The notes: generated by a model from the letters alone, not told the origin. Counted from the first letter of the stretch, positions 49,101-57,782 are shown. The stretch is DNA of 64,000 nt from Paracoccus sp. (in: a-proteobacteria) (GCF_030538655.1 NZ_JAUNTO010000012.1:46697-110696); one strand, 5' to 3'. A program made the numbers and translations.

Positions 49101-49201
49101 TTGATATAGCTGATCGTCCCCGCGATCATCGACACGATCAGCAGGAACCAGACGAACGACCTGTGATGCAAGGCCCAGTCGGACAGGTTGAAGCCCTTCA
49201 T
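46118..49201 (-). CDS. RND efflux transporter permease (AcrB/MdtF-like)
   Basis: A 1027-residue inner-membrane proton antiporter of the HAE1/RND superfamily with twelve membrane helices and two large periplasmic loops. Recognisable parts are the first helix FVWFLLIVSMIAGTISYINLGREEDPNF (region of residues 14-40), DPPDQLFRYNGRPAIGLQV, the proton-relay helix LGALIIALGLLVDDAMIAIETM with the DD pair (about residue 405), and GFVAILGILALIGILIRNSVIL. The sequence is nearer to the group of heavy RND pumps with two adaptors found in Rhodobacteraceae than to AcrB itself. No outer-membrane TolC gene is adjacent. Coupled to the adaptor by an ATGA overlap. Confidence 0.93.
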   Translation of the reverse strand: MKGFNLSDWALHHRSFVWFLLIVSMIAGTISYINLGREEDPNFTVKVMVIGASLPGASTEETLLQVTTRIEKKLEELDELKFTRSVTMPGQAVVYVELLSTIRGAQVPEVWKRVRSMMSDIRPDFPQEFAGFQFNDSFGDVFGNIYAFTTDGFSRRELRDRVESIRRQVAALPAAGKTELLGEQDEVIHLEFSTARLAALGLNQQQVMASLASQNAIAPSGVIQAGPERMLLRVGGQFDDASSIAAVNLRVGGRFFNLADVATIRRGYQDPPDQLFRYNGRPAIGLQVAMRDGENIMDFGHDLDALMTRIAADLPIGIEMAKFADQPTVVKNAVGHFITALAEAVAIVLIVSFISLGFRAGFVVTLTIPLVLAITFVVMDLYGITLQRISLGALIIALGLLVDDAMIAIETMITRLEIGESLDRAASYAWTSIAFPMLTGTLVTVAGFIPIGLNSSAAGEFTFSLFVVIAVSLVISWVVAVLFAPLLGVAFLPRKMDHHAGRAGLLRRGFRRLLLIAMRAKWLTIGITLAIFAISVWGMRFVEQQFFPTSDRTEVIVDINERQNASIAKTRADMDQLESHLANDPDVLFWTSYVGRGAPRFVLSADVPTAGPHMGQIVIQTPDLAARDRLKSKLADIAARDLIGTGVFIKNLEIGPPVGKPVQYRVSSPDIDAARDAARDLATILASESRLRDIELDWNEPARVVRLEVDQDKARQLGVTSQDIAGAMSAVFSGTIVTQIRDGIFLINVLARGDAQDRTSLEAIQNMQMSSGAGGPNIPLASLVRLTWTTEQPLIMQRDGLPTATVKAAIASKDQPATLVDALRPQIQAFTAALPANVTVEIGGTVETSTESQEPIAAVVPVMILIMAVLVMAQMQSFRLSLIVFAAAPLGLIGVVAVLVPFGVPMGFVAILGILALIGILIRNSVILVHEIQELIKRGRNRWDAVYLASDSRARPILLTAAAASLALIPISRQVFWGPMAFAMMGGIIAGTLITLIFVPALYCAVFGVRDHGDPIAPEHDPTASPV

Positions 49202-50316
49202 GGATCAACCCTCGGCCCGACGGCCTGACCTTCGGTCAGGGAATAGACGCCGCGTGTCACGATTTCGTCGCCAGCAGCCAGACCGCCGGTGACAAGCACC
49301 CGCCCTTCCAGTCGGGGGCCGGTCTGAACCGGGGTCAGATGCACGGTTGCCGTGTCGGCATCGGGGCGGCTGATCCGCCAGACAAGAGTTTCGTTGCCGC
49401 GTCGCACGATGGCCGTATCCGGCAGGGTCAGCACCTCGCCCGAGGCGGTGCCCATCCGCACCCGGATCAGCGCCCCCAGCCGGAAAGCGTCGCCGTTTTC
49501 CAGCGACAGGTGGATACGCCGGGTGCGGGTGGCGCTGTCGGTCATCGGCTCGATCCGGTCGATGCGGGCGCGGGTTTCCAGTGGCGGCGTGCTGTCCTGA
49601 AAGGCGATGAACAGGCTGTCACGGGGCAATGAGGCTGCCAGCGCCTCGGGCAGATCGACCACGGCTTCGCGCCCATCCTCGGCCGACAGGCGCAGGATCG
49701 GGGTGCCGGCGGTGACGATGGCGCCGGGGTTTTCATAGACGCCGCTGATAACACCGCTGAACGGGGCGGTGATCTGGGCGAACCCTTCGGCGTCGCGGGC
49801 GCGCACCAGTTCAGACCGCGCCTGATCGGCCGCAGCCTGTGCCGCGGCCAGCGCCTGTTCCGCCTGTTCCAGTTGCGCGCGCGAGGCGACATTGCGCCGG
49901 GCCAGTTCGCGGGTGCGTTGTTCGGTGGCCTTTTGCGTGGCCAACTGCACCTCGGCGGCATCGACGCTGGCCTGGGCGGCGCGGACGTCGCCGGTCAGAT
50001 CCTCGGGGTCGAGCCGGGCCAGTTCCTGCCCCTCGGCCACGTGATCGCCCAGATCGACGCTGCGCGAAATCAGGCGGCCAAGGGTCTGAAAGGCCAGATT
50101 CACCTCGGTATGGGCGGAAATCACGCCGGGAACGGATCGCTGGCGCTGATCGGTGTCGGCCAGAATTTCGCTGACCACCGGGCGCGGCTTTGCCTGCGAT
50201 TCGGCGGCGTTTCCCCGCATCCAGGGCAGGGACGACAGATCGAACGCGACGGCAGGTCCGGCCAGCATGACAGCCAGCATCAGCTGTGGCAGTATCCCCC
50301 CCCCGCGCGCCATCAT
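49198..50316 (-). CDS. RND efflux periplasmic adaptor, second of two
   Basis: About 372 residues from the ATG at 50316 (or 50313). A signal-type helix (LPQLMLAVMLAGPAVAF) is followed by the membrane-fusion layout: lipoyl halves around LGRLISRSVDLGDHVAEGQELARLDPEDL and ITAPFSGVISGVYENPGAIVTAGTPIL (both as parts), a helical hairpin (about 130-195) and beta-barrel. It is overlapped by the RND gene at its end and by the first adaptor at its start. Confidence 0.9.
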   Translation of the reverse strand: MMARGGGILPQLMLAVMLAGPAVAFDLSSLPWMRGNAAESQAKPRPVVSEILADTDQRQRSVPGVISAHTEVNLAFQTLGRLISRSVDLGDHVAEGQELARLDPEDLTGDVRAAQASVDAAEVQLATQKATEQRTRELARRNVASRAQLEQAEQALAAAQAAADQARSELVRARDAEGFAQITAPFSGVISGVYENPGAIVTAGTPILRLSAEDGREAVVDLPEALAASLPRDSLFIAFQDSTPPLETRARIDRIEPMTDSATRTRRIHLSLENGDAFRLGALIRVRMGTASGEVLTLPDTAIVRRGNETLVWRISRPDADTATVHLTPVQTGPRLEGRVLVTGGLAAGDEIVTRGVYSLTEGQAVGPRVDP

Positions 50317-51389
50317 CGCAGGCCCCCGCCTGCGTCGATGACCGGGCGGCCCGGATACATCATCTGCGATCCCGCGCCGACCACGGTTTCGCCGGGGGTC
50401 AATCCCTGGGCCACGATGACGGAACTGTTCAGAAACCGCGCGATGGTGATCGGGCGCAGGTTGACGCGGCTGTCGGCCCCCACGACCCAGACGGCGGGGC
50501 TTTGCCCCTGACGGGCCAGCGCCGTCCACGGAATCCTGATGCCCGCCCCTTCGGAATAGGTCATGCTGCCATAGACGGCGGTGCCCAGCAGGTCGGCATC
50601 AGCCGGGGCATCGTCGATCCGCACCCGCATTTCCACCGCCCCCGTCGCCGGGTTCACCAGCGGCGAGATTTCGGCCACCTGCCCGGTCAGTTGCGGCATG
50701 TCCACGTCGATCAGGTCCAGCGTGACGGTGCTGCCGACGGAATCGTTCAGATGCGGTGCGTCGGGCACCTGAAACACCGCCTCGAAACTGGTCAGGCTGG
50801 ACAGGCCGATGACCGGCTGCGCGGCGCCGACGATCTGTCCGGGTTCGGCTGCGCGCAGGGTGACGACGCCATCGGCGGGTGCGCGCAGCACGGTATCCTC
50901 GACCGCGCGGCGGGCCTGATCGACGGCGGTGCTGGCGCGTTCGACCGCACCTTCGGCCTGCGACAGCGCCTGCCGCGCCTGATCGGCGGCGGCGCGGGTG
51001 CCGACACCGCGCGCCAGCATCGCATCGGCCCGGCGCGAGGCCGCCGCCGTCTGTTCCTGCGCCGCCTGCGCCGAGGTCAGCGCCGCCGTGGCAACCTGCA
51101 ACGCCTGATCCTGCTGCAACGGGTCGGTGCGTGCCAGCGGATCACCGACGGAGACCTGATCGCCTTCGCTGACCATGACCTCGGCCACGCGCCCGCCAAG
51201 GCGAAAGCCCAGCGACATGTTATCCTTGGCCTCGATCGTGCCGGTTACGGCAAAACCGGCATTTTGCAGCGTGGGTGTGATGGACACGAATTCAACGCCC
51301 AGCGCCCGCCCTTCCGCCCCGACCGGAGAGCCGTGGCCGGTCAGCGACAACAGGCAGAAAACAAGGGCAGCGCGGCATAATTCGAACAT
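50313..51389 (-). CDS. RND efflux periplasmic adaptor, first of two
   Basis: 358 residues with a signal peptide (AALVFCLLSLTGHGSPVGA). Same family as its neighbour but clearly different in sequence: lipoyl halves MSLGFRLGGRVAEVMVSEGDQVSVGDPLAR and VLRAPADGVVTLRAAEPGQIVGAAQPVI (as parts), an alanine/glutamine-rich helical hairpin (about 95-160), barrel domain with LDLIDVDMPQLTGQVAEISP. The two adaptors and the pump are one operon. Two different adaptors may form a mixed ring with one pump; that is inference. Confidence 0.9.
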   Translation of the reverse strand: MFELCRAALVFCLLSLTGHGSPVGAEGRALGVEFVSITPTLQNAGFAVTGTIEAKDNMSLGFRLGGRVAEVMVSEGDQVSVGDPLARTDPLQQDQALQVATAALTSAQAAQEQTAAASRRADAMLARGVGTRAAADQARQALSQAEGAVERASTAVDQARRAVEDTVLRAPADGVVTLRAAEPGQIVGAAQPVIGLSSLTSFEAVFQVPDAPHLNDSVGSTVTLDLIDVDMPQLTGQVAEISPLVNPATGAVEMRVRIDDAPADADLLGTAVYGSMTYSEGAGIRIPWTALARQGQSPAVWVVGADSRVNLRPITIARFLNSSVIVAQGLTPGETVVGAGSQMMYPGRPVIDAGGGLR

Positions 51390-51508
51390 CCGGTTCTTTT
51401 GCGTGATTCGCCCGTTTTTGGGAAGCCGTCTTGTGGAATTCCGGTTTCCGGTGACGTGGCGTCCGAATTAACTTTTATTGATATTTCCTTGAGTTCGGAC
51501 AAGGCGGG

Positions 51509-51913
51509 TCACGGTTTGGTCGTGCCGCCCATCTCGATCAGGCGCTGAATCAGCGGATGCACGGCAGGGCCAAGCCGGTCGCAGGCCGAAGGTTCGTCCA
51601 GCAAGGCGAAGGCGGGGCCGTAAAATTTCCGCTCATACGTGGTCGGGTCCAGTCCCAGCAGGGCGGCCAGCTGATTGCCGGTGCCGTTAATCAGCGCCCA
51701 TTCCCCGTTGCTGATCGCATGGCCGGGGCAGTTGGCGGTGATGACATCCGCCTGTGCCACTTCTCGGGTCAGCGATTCGGCCTGTGCGCGGGACAATGAT
51801 GACAGGTCGGGCAGCGTGACCTGCACCCGGTCCTGCGCGCGCGCAAGCTGCGCCCCGGCCAGAACAGCCCCGATCAGCACCACAACCACCATAATCATAT
51901 CCCAAAGTCGCAT
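51509..51913 (-). CDS. Small exported protein of unknown function
   Basis: 134 residues from the ATG at 51913; a longer frame to 51976 is possible. The N-terminus is a signal peptide or membrane anchor (MIMVVVVLIGAVLAGAQLARA). The rest (residues 30-134) contains two cysteines in VITANCPGHAISNGEW and EPSACDRLGP that could form a disulfide, and ends with LIQRLIEMGGTTKP. I do not recognise the family. It stands alone between the RND operon and divergent leuB. Confidence 0.7.
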   Translation of the reverse strand: MRLWDMIMVVVVLIGAVLAGAQLARAQDRVQVTLPDLSSLSRAQAESLTREVAQADVITANCPGHAISNGEWALINGTGNQLAALLGLDPTTYERKFYGPAFALLDEPSACDRLGPAVHPLIQRLIEMGGTTKP

Positions 51914-52047
51914 CGACTGCCCTGGCATCCTGTTTTCAGTCGCGCGCATCGGGCCTGATCGGGATGCAAATCTCAACCAAATTCGGCGTGAACTTGACCC
52001 CGCCGGGCACCGGGTCTAGGCGGGTTTGAACCCAACAGGAGGCCGTG

Positions 52048-53175
52048 ATGACACAGACATATAACCTGCTGATTCTGCCGGGCGACGGCATCGGCCCCGA
52101 GGTGATGGACCAGGTGGTCCGGGTGATCGGCTGGTTCCGTGACAATCGCGGGCTGGATTTCCGCGTCGAACATGATCTGGTCGGCGGGGCTGCCTATGAT
52201 GCCCATGGCGTGCCGCTGTCGGATGAGACGATGGCGCGTGCGCAGGCTGCCGATGCGGTGCTGCTGGGCGCGGTCGGCGGGCCGAAATACGATGTGCTGG
52301 ATTTCAGCGTCAAACCCGAACGCGGCCTTTTGCGGTTGCGCAAGGAAATGGACCTTTACGCCAACCTGCGCCCGGCGCAGTGCTTTGACGCGCTTGCGGA
52401 TTTTTCCTCGCTGAAACGCGAGGTGGTGGCAGGTCTGGACATCCTGATCGTGCGCGAACTGACCTCGGGCGTTTATTTCGGCGAGCCGCGCGGTATTCAT
52501 CTCGACGACAACAACCCTGAAAACGAGGGCGGGCGCGTCGGTATCAACACCCAGCGTTACACCAGCGGCGAGATCCGGCGCGTGGCGCGGTCGGCCTTTG
52601 AGCTGGCGCGGCGGCGCGGCAACAAGGTCTGTTCGATGGAAAAGGCCAATGTGATGGAATCGGGCATTCTGTGGCGCGAAGAAGTCCAGTGGGTCCATGA
52701 TAACGAATATCCCGATGTGGAACTGTCGCATATGTATGCGGACAACGGCGCGATGCAGCTGGTCCGCAACCCGCGTCAATTCGATGTGATCGTGACCGAC
52801 AACCTGTTCGGCGACATTCTGTCGGATGCGGCGGCGATGCTGACCGGCAGCCTTGGGATGCTGCCCTCGGCCAGCCTTGGCGCGCCGATGGCAAATGGTC
52901 GCCCCAAGGCGCTGTATGAACCCGTCCACGGCTCGGCCCCCGATATCGCCGGGCAGGGCAAGGCCAACCCCATCGCCTGCATCCTGTCCTTTGCGATGGC
53001 GCTGCGTTATTCCTTCGATCAGGGGCAGGCCGCCGACGATCTGGAAGCCGCCGTGCAGCGTGTGCTGGCCAAGGGCGTGCGCACCGCCGACCTGATGGGG
53101 CCAAAGGGCGGCATGGCTGTGTCCACCGCCGGCATGGGCGACGAGATTCTGGCCGAACTGTCGGCCGGGGCCTGA
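52048..53175 (+). CDS. leuB: 3-isopropylmalate dehydrogenase
   Basis: LeuB oxidises and decarboxylates 3-isopropylmalate in leucine synthesis. 375 residues from the ATG at 52048, five bases after AGGAGG (GTG at 52045 is possible). Visible parts: [19 protein letters not shown], the substrate arginines in [15 protein letters not shown] and [15 protein letters not shown], the metal aspartates in [24 protein letters not shown] (as parts), and [19 protein letters not shown] that binds NAD. No anomaly. It precedes tRNA-Pro. Confidence 0.97.
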   Translation: MTQTYNLLILPGDGIGPEVMDQVVRVIGWFRDNRGLDFRVEHDLVGGAAYDAHGVPLSDETMARAQAADAVLLGAVGGPKYDVLDFSVKPERGLLRLRKEMDLYANLRPAQCFDALADFSSLKREVVAGLDILIVRELTSGVYFGEPRGIHLDDNNPENEGGRVGINTQRYTSGEIRRVARSAFELARRRGNKVCSMEKANVMESGILWREEVQWVHDNEYPDVELSHMYADNGAMQLVRNPRQFDVIVTDNLFGDILSDAAAMLTGSLGMLPSASLGAPMANGRPKALYEPVHGSAPDIAGQGKANPIACILSFAMALRYSFDQGQAADDLEAAVQRVLAKGVRTADLMGPKGGMAVSTAGMGDEILAELSAGA

Positions 53176-53311
53176 TTTTGATCCCCGTCAGGCCGGTCAA
53201 AGCGGCGCAATCCCCTGCGCCGCCACTTTCCCCATCGACCGGATCACACCGCTTTCCTGCCTGACCCCCCTTGCAATCCCCGCCGGGCCGCGCTACCTGC
53301 CCCGTCACGGT

Positions 53312-53388
53312 CGGAGCGTAGCGCAGCCTGGTAGCGCACCTGCTTCGGGAGCAGGGGGTCGGAGGTTCGAATCCTCTCGCTCCGACCA
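53312..53388 (+). tRNA. tRNA-Pro(CGG)
   Basis: A complete 77-base cloverleaf: acceptor CGGAGCG pairs with CGCTCCG, anticodon arm CCTGC-TTCGGGA-GCAGG with CGG at 53346-53348, a T-arm with TTCGAAT, discriminator A and an encoded CCA. Its 3' end is a common target for tyrosine integrases, and accessory DNA begins right after it, but no integrase and no second copy of the 3' end is visible in the window. Confidence 0.97.
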
Positions 53389-53860
53389 GTTTTGGCGTTG
53401 GAAAGAGGCAGATGGTTTTGCCTTCTTCGCCAGAAGGATTGCCTCGACCTTCTGCTGTATATTGCCACGATTTCCACGCTTCTTCCCTTGCGGCAGGGAT
53501 GCTGACGTATTTAAACCGGCGATGACGCCTCTTGGCTGTGGATTGCCGCTGAGACCTTTCTTAAGCGGCCATGATGTTTCCTCTAGAATGGCGCATGGCA
53601 GCCACGTCGGCCGGTTGATCGCGCATCATCCAGTTCGAAAGCGCGTTGGAGTATCGAAGGCGGTTGGCCTCAGTCAGATTGCAAAGCATTTGAGCTGCAA
53701 ATAGGCCCGAAAGGGCAACACGTCGTGGGGTGATGCTGACTCGGGTATCTGCTAAAACGGGCACTACTTCGCCGCATTTCAGCGCATACAGCACGAATAC
53801 GCAGAATTTATGCGCTTACAGCAAGCGATCCTCTGGATATAACGCGGTTTAATCTGGATC
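53389..53860. other. Gene-poor start of accessory region
   Basis: About 470 bases with lower GC and no convincing gene. A 77-codon minus-strand frame at 53561-53794 has no ribosome site or familiar motif, so it is not called. I see no integrase remnant or duplicated tRNA end here. Confidence 0.45.
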
Positions 53861-53884
53861 GTGATCGCCTTCTGTGGAGAGCAT

Positions 53885-55063
53885 ATGATTCCTCTGCCAT
53901 TCCATCGCTCGGAATATGCCGAGCGCCTGCAAAATGTCCGCGCAGAAATGGCGCGGCGAGACTTGCAGTTGCTTATCATCAACGATGTGGCGAACCAGCA
54001 CTACCTCACAGGCTATGACGGCTGGTCCTTCTATACACCTCAGCTGGTCGCGGTGCCGATCGAAGACAATCAGGACCCCGTTTGGATTGGTCGTGCGATG
54101 GATGCGGTTGGGGGTCGGTTGACGGCATGGATGCAACCCGAGAATATCGTGGGCTTTCCAGAAGATTATGTCCAGCGCGCAGACTGCCACCCCATGGACT
54201 GGATCGCTGCACATCTGGCCGAGCGGGGCTGGGGGAAACGTCGGGTTGGGATCGAGCTTGAGGCATATTTCTTTTCGCCCAAGGCGCATTCCAGGCTGAT
54301 AGCCGGGCTGCCCGACGCCACTTTCGTGGACGCAGATCTGCTGGTGAACTGGGTCCGTGCGATCAAATCCGAAGCGGAAATTAATTATCTGCGCAAGGGG
54401 GCAAGACTAGCGGAAGGCGCTGTGCGCGCCGCCTACGAAATTATCGAACCAGGTGTGCGCGAATGCGATGCCATCGCCCATATTCAGGCGGCCCAGATCG
54501 CGGGGCACGCAGATTTTGCCGGTGACATAACTGCGCTGCCCCCGACCATACTTGGCGGAGAAAATGCCTCGGCCCCGCATATCATGTGGAGTGACCGGCG
54601 CTTTGGCGCAAACGAAACCGTAGCATTGGAGCTTGCGGGTGTGTGCCGCCGCTATACATCCGGTCTGGCACGAACGCTGCAATTGGGGCCGAAACCCGCA
54701 AAAGTGGCCGAGGTTGAAAAAGCCGTGCTGGAGGGGATGGAAGCCGTGCTGGAGGCCGCACGCCCCGGTGTCACCGCCGAGGGCGTTGAGCAGCAGTGGC
54801 GCAACGTTATTGCCCGCTACGGTCTTAAGAAAGAATCCCGTATTGGCTATTCGATCGGCCTTGCGTATCCCCCTGATTGGGGTGAGCATACGATCAGCCT
54901 GCGTGCGGGAGACAAAACCGTGCTCGAACCGGGAAACGTCGTTCACTCAATTCTTGGTATGTGGATGGACGGATGGGGAATCGAGGTCAGCGAAACCATT
55001 CTGATCACAGAAGCGGGGAATGAAACCCTGACAAACTTCTCGCGCGAGATTTTCGTCAAATGA
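53885..55063 (+). CDS. M24-family hydrolase, creatinase/ectoine-hydrolase (DoeA)-like
   Basis: 392 residues from the ATG at 53885, preceded by GGAGAG. The N-terminal creatinase domain (HRSEYAERLQNVRAEMARRDL, NQHYLTGYDGWSFYTPQ) and the pita-bread C-terminal domain closely follow ectoine hydrolase and related non-peptidase M24 proteins. Metal ligands of true aminopeptidases are missing: the place of the first Asp pair reads LELAGVCRRYTSGLARTL. This loss is shared with creatinase and DoeA, which hydrolyse small cyclic or guanidino compounds without metal. Overlap with the M20 gene suggests two steps on one substrate. Ectoine itself is not proven, and no ectoine transporter is adjacent. Confidence 0.8.
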   Translation: MIPLPFHRSEYAERLQNVRAEMARRDLQLLIINDVANQHYLTGYDGWSFYTPQLVAVPIEDNQDPVWIGRAMDAVGGRLTAWMQPENIVGFPEDYVQRADCHPMDWIAAHLAERGWGKRRVGIELEAYFFSPKAHSRLIAGLPDATFVDADLLVNWVRAIKSEAEINYLRKGARLAEGAVRAAYEIIEPGVRECDAIAHIQAAQIAGHADFAGDITALPPTILGGENASAPHIMWSDRRFGANETVALELAGVCRRYTSGLARTLQLGPKPAKVAEVEKAVLEGMEAVLEAARPGVTAEGVEQQWRNVIARYGLKKESRIGYSIGLAYPPDWGEHTISLRAGDKTVLEPGNVVHSILGMWMDGWGIEVSETILITEAGNETLTNFSREIFVK

Positions 55064-56229
55064 AAATCCAACCTGATATCATTACACGGATGGTGGCCTT
55101 GCGCCGCCATCTGCATCAATACCCCGAACTTTCGGGACAAGAGTTCGAAACGCAGGCTTATTTGCTGCAACAAATTGTAGCTGAGGGGATCACAGGTGCG
55201 CAGGTGGCGGCTGATACGGGTATCGTCGTCGATATTATCGGAAATGTTCCCGGATCGAATCGCTGCGTAGCTGTCAGGGCCGATATTGATGCTCTGCCGA
55301 TCACAGAGGATACCGGGCTGGAGTTCGCCTCAGTTCGACCAGGGATCATGCACGCCTGCGGTCATGATGTCCACACGGCCATGGTGTTCGGTGCCATGCT
55401 TGCGCTTCACCGTCGGCGCGACTTTTTTTCAGGCAGCGTGCGGTTCATCTTTCAGCCCGCCGAGGAAGCTGCGCCCACAGGTGCGCCGCGCATTATCGCC
55501 GAGGGCTGGTTAGACAGCGTTGACAGCGCCATAGGCCTGCATGTTGACCCTTATCTGGACAGCGGTCTGATCGCAGTAGGGGCTGGTCCTTATACACTTG
55601 CTTGCGACGATTTCGACCTGGTGATCCATGCAGCGCAAACACATGCCGCAAAGCCGCATGAGGGGATAGACGGTATCAGCGTCGGATGCTCGGTCGTAAA
55701 TGAGCTACAGCGGCTTGTTTCGCGCGAGACTGGCCCATTCGATCCACTCGTGCTTTCGATCACAAAGTTCAATGCCGGTAGGTCGTATAATATTCTGCCA
55801 TCAACGGTCGAAATCGGTGGAACCCTGCGCAGCGGTTGTCCCGAAAGCCGCATTCGCGGCCAAAGGCGTTTGGCCGAGATTGCGCAGGGAGTTGCCGCCG
55901 TTCATGGCGCGCAGGCAGAGCTTCGCATGGTTCCGGGGGAACCTCCGGTCATTAATGATCCCGGCATGGTTGATATGTTTCGCGATGCCATCACCAACGC
56001 TTTAGGAAGCGGCGTTCTGGTCAACGCTCCGGGCTGGGAAGCCGCCGACGACTTCGGCTTCTTCTCGGAAAAGGTGCCGTCCGTCTATTATCGTCTTGGG
56101 GTGAGACAAGTTGGCGTAGAGGCATTTCCACTTCACCACCCCAAAATGATGATCGACGAAGCCGCGATGACCATTGGCCTGCAAAGCATCACCGCAGCGG
56201 CGGTAGTCGCCCTGAGCGGGGAGGGCTGA
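55060..56229 (+). CDS. M20-family amidohydrolase (N-acyl-amino-acid hydrolase type)
   Basis: 389 residues. The two-metal M20D site is complete: HACGHDVHTAMVFG (about residue 100), FQPAEEAAPTGA (about 135), HVDPYLDSG (about 162) and a late FPLHHPKMM. Such enzymes remove acyl groups from amino acids (hippurate, N-acetyl-amino acids, indole-acetyl conjugates). Starting on the M24 stop, it may deacylate the product of that enzyme, which would parallel DoeA-DoeB, although the known DoeB is from another (M14-like) family. Base use is less GC-biased than core genes, which hints at transfer. Confidence 0.87.
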   Translation: MKIQPDIITRMVALRRHLHQYPELSGQEFETQAYLLQQIVAEGITGAQVAADTGIVVDIIGNVPGSNRCVAVRADIDALPITEDTGLEFASVRPGIMHACGHDVHTAMVFGAMLALHRRRDFFSGSVRFIFQPAEEAAPTGAPRIIAEGWLDSVDSAIGLHVDPYLDSGLIAVGAGPYTLACDDFDLVIHAAQTHAAKPHEGIDGISVGCSVVNELQRLVSRETGPFDPLVLSITKFNAGRSYNILPSTVEIGGTLRSGCPESRIRGQRRLAEIAQGVAAVHGAQAELRMVPGEPPVINDPGMVDMFRDAITNALGSGVLVNAPGWEAADDFGFFSEKVPSVYYRLGVRQVGVEAFPLHHPKMMIDEAAMTIGLQSITAAAVVALSGEG

Positions 56230-56500
56230 ATATATTTTTATGTCAGCATTGATTTTATGTTGGTGTTTTGCTGTGCCGTATGGTTGGGGGGTATTTTGGT
56301 AATGGAAATATATCGCGGTGGGGGGCGGATGTGTGATACCTCAGTGGCAATAGTGATGTAACGGCTTCCATCGGACGCTTGCATTAGCTTGCGTCAGAGT
56401 AAGCGTCGATGGTGTCGTGGATTTTTGCGGAATGGATGGTGTTAAATTTTTGTGATTTGCATCCCCTCGCCGGAGATCATGACGCCTGAGGCGTTGTCCT
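56230..56500. other. Non-coding spacer before the IS remnant
   Basis: About 270 AT-richer bases after the M20 gene with no gene or hairpin that I can support. Confidence 0.4.
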
Positions 56501-56723
56501 AGACCGTAAACTCATAAACTGACTTGCATGATCTGGGATGGATTGCTTCAAGGCTTTTGAAGGAGCCTTCGATGACGCATCGCAGATTTGAGCTTACCGA
56601 TTTGGAATGGGATGTCATCGAGCCATTATTGCTGAACAAGGTGCGCGGTGTGCCGCGAGTGGATGATCGGCGTGTGATCAACGGGATATTGTGGCGCTTT
56701 CGCACGGGCAGCCCATGGGCGGA
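56501..56723 (+). mobile_element. 5' part of an IS5-family insertion sequence
   Basis: The left end appears to lie near 56501, where CTAGACCGTAAACTCATAAA begins; ends of this look and a CTAG-type target are usual for IS5/IS427-group elements. A transposase gene starts at 56572 after AAGGAG and reads THRRFELTDLEWDVIEPLLL and later VDDRRVINGILWRFRTG, ending at SPWAD where the Mu-like element is inserted. It continues in frame at 63799. Confidence 0.8.
56719..56723. repeat. 5-bp target-site duplication GCGGA, left copy
   Basis: GCGGA directly precedes the TG end of the inserted element; the same five bases follow its CA end at 63794-63798. Five base pairs is the duplication made by Mu-type transposition. 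Confidence 0.85.
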
Positions 56724-56730
56724 TGTTATC

Positions 56731-56748
56731 GGTCATCAAAACCTGCAG
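56731..56748 (+). promoter_or_regulatory. Left-end transposase-binding motif (L1)
   Basis: GGTCATCAAAACCTGCAG, seven bases inside the left terminus. It matches 14 of 18 positions of the right-end motif R2 when that is read from the right terminus inward. Confidence 0.75.
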
Positions 56749-57170
56749 TAAGCCGGGATTATCTGGGATCAGCCGATCAGAGGTGAAAAGGCCAAGGATT
56801 ACCGAGCCTTGAGGGGCGAGGGTTGGTTGATCGGGCGCGGGCGCAAGTGTCTTGCAGTCGAGCCTGAAAACGGCATTTAGGGCGCCTTAAACGCCGAGGC
56901 AGCGTGGCAGTGTAAGAGCATATGTCGTACGCATTTGAGCCAATAAAATAAGGCGTTCGGGGCCGTGTCGTGGTCGTTGAACATGGCACTATGCCCGATC
57001 CAGGTGGTGCCAATGGTCGATGCTAGCGCGCCGACCGGGGCCGAAGTCCGGCTGATCCGGCCATCCTGTAAAGCGATAATTGTGCCGGGCAGCTTCGATC
57101 CCGGCTGGGGGCGCAGCGGCGGGATGCGATCCGGCGTCACCTTCACCTGCCAGCAGACGATGAGATAGCC
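56749..57170. other. Phage left-end remnant and deletion zone
   Basis: About 420 bases between the left terminus and the first tail gene. Open frames exist on both strands (for example 56965-57168 plus) but none has a recognisable product. The large internal deletion that removed most of the phage must have its junction here, or just before 57171. Confidence 0.5.
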
Positions 57171-57782
57171 ATGGTTGCCCATATCTCCCAAGCAGAGCAC
57201 GATCATCTGCGGTCCCGCGCGACACGCGATGTGGCGATATTGCTGTGGATCGTTGCGAAGGACATTCACGATGGCAGCATCGTTCGCACCGGGTTATGGA
57301 CTGGCAAGGATCACCGCGAATTTCGGGTCGAAGGGCAGAGCCGTGGCTACTTCGGCGCGGGCGGCCTCGTGTCGGTCGGGCCGATCCGGTCGGTAATCGG
57401 CACGGATGTCCAGGAGACGACGGCCTCTTTCGCGCTGACCGCACCTGAGGTCGAACTGGCGGTGCGGCGTTATGAGCTGCGTCAGGCCGATGTTGAAATC
57501 CATCGCGCGCTTTTCGACGCCTTTAGCGGCGAGCTGATCGGCATCACCCGGAAATTCAAGGGCTGGATCGATCGGCTTGAGATCACCGGGGTGACAGACA
57601 CAGCACCCGGTCGCTGTGAGGTTGTGATGGCCGGGGCCGCGCGGTGCGGCACGCGCGGGCTGTCGCTGAAACGATCCGATGCCAGCTATCAGCTACGGAA
57701 GCTGCCCGACGGCCGCCCCGATCTGTTCGGGCAGTATGGCGATATTTCAGGCTCCGTTCCCGTCAAATGGGGGGGCGCATGA
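57171..57782 (+). CDS. Phage tail-tip protein, DUF2163-like
   Basis: 203 residues. A beta-rich protein with RGYFGAGGLVSVGPIRSVIGTD, a middle VELAVRRYELRQADVEIHRALFD, then KFKGWIDRLEITGV, and a C-terminal RSDASYQLRKLPDGRPDLFGQYG with V..KWG at the very end. That ending and the place just before an NlpC-like gene fit the DUF2163-type baseplate or tail-tip proteins of Rhodobacterales phages and gene transfer agents. It is coupled to the next gene by an ATGA overlap. Confidence 0.65.
   Translation: MVAHISQAEHDHLRSRATRDVAILLWIVAKDIHDGSIVRTGLWTGKDHREFRVEGQSRGYFGAGGLVSVGPIRSVIGTDVQETTASFALTAPEVELAVRRYELRQADVEIHRALFDAFSGELIGITRKFKGWIDRLEITGVTDTAPGRCEVVMAGAARCGTRGLSLKRSDASYQLRKLPDGRPDLFGQYGDISGSVPVKWGGA

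Larger units (their letters stand above)
56572..56751 (+). pseudogene. IS5-family transposase, N-terminal piece
   Basis: 51 codons of a DUF4096/IS5-type transposase, then nine foreign codons from the inserted element before a stop. Removing 56724-63793 and one GCGGA copy joins SPWAD to IPERYGPHTTCYNRF without changing frame, which is the normal uninterrupted IS5 protein sequence. Confidence 0.88.

Noticed and set aside
53371-53388. attL/attR pair made from the tRNA-Pro 3' end
   Set aside because: I found no second copy of the tRNA 3' end elsewhere in the window.
53561-53794. 77-codon minus-strand frame after tRNA-Pro
   Set aside because: No ribosome site, no recognisable family; could be a transposon scrap but cannot be supported.
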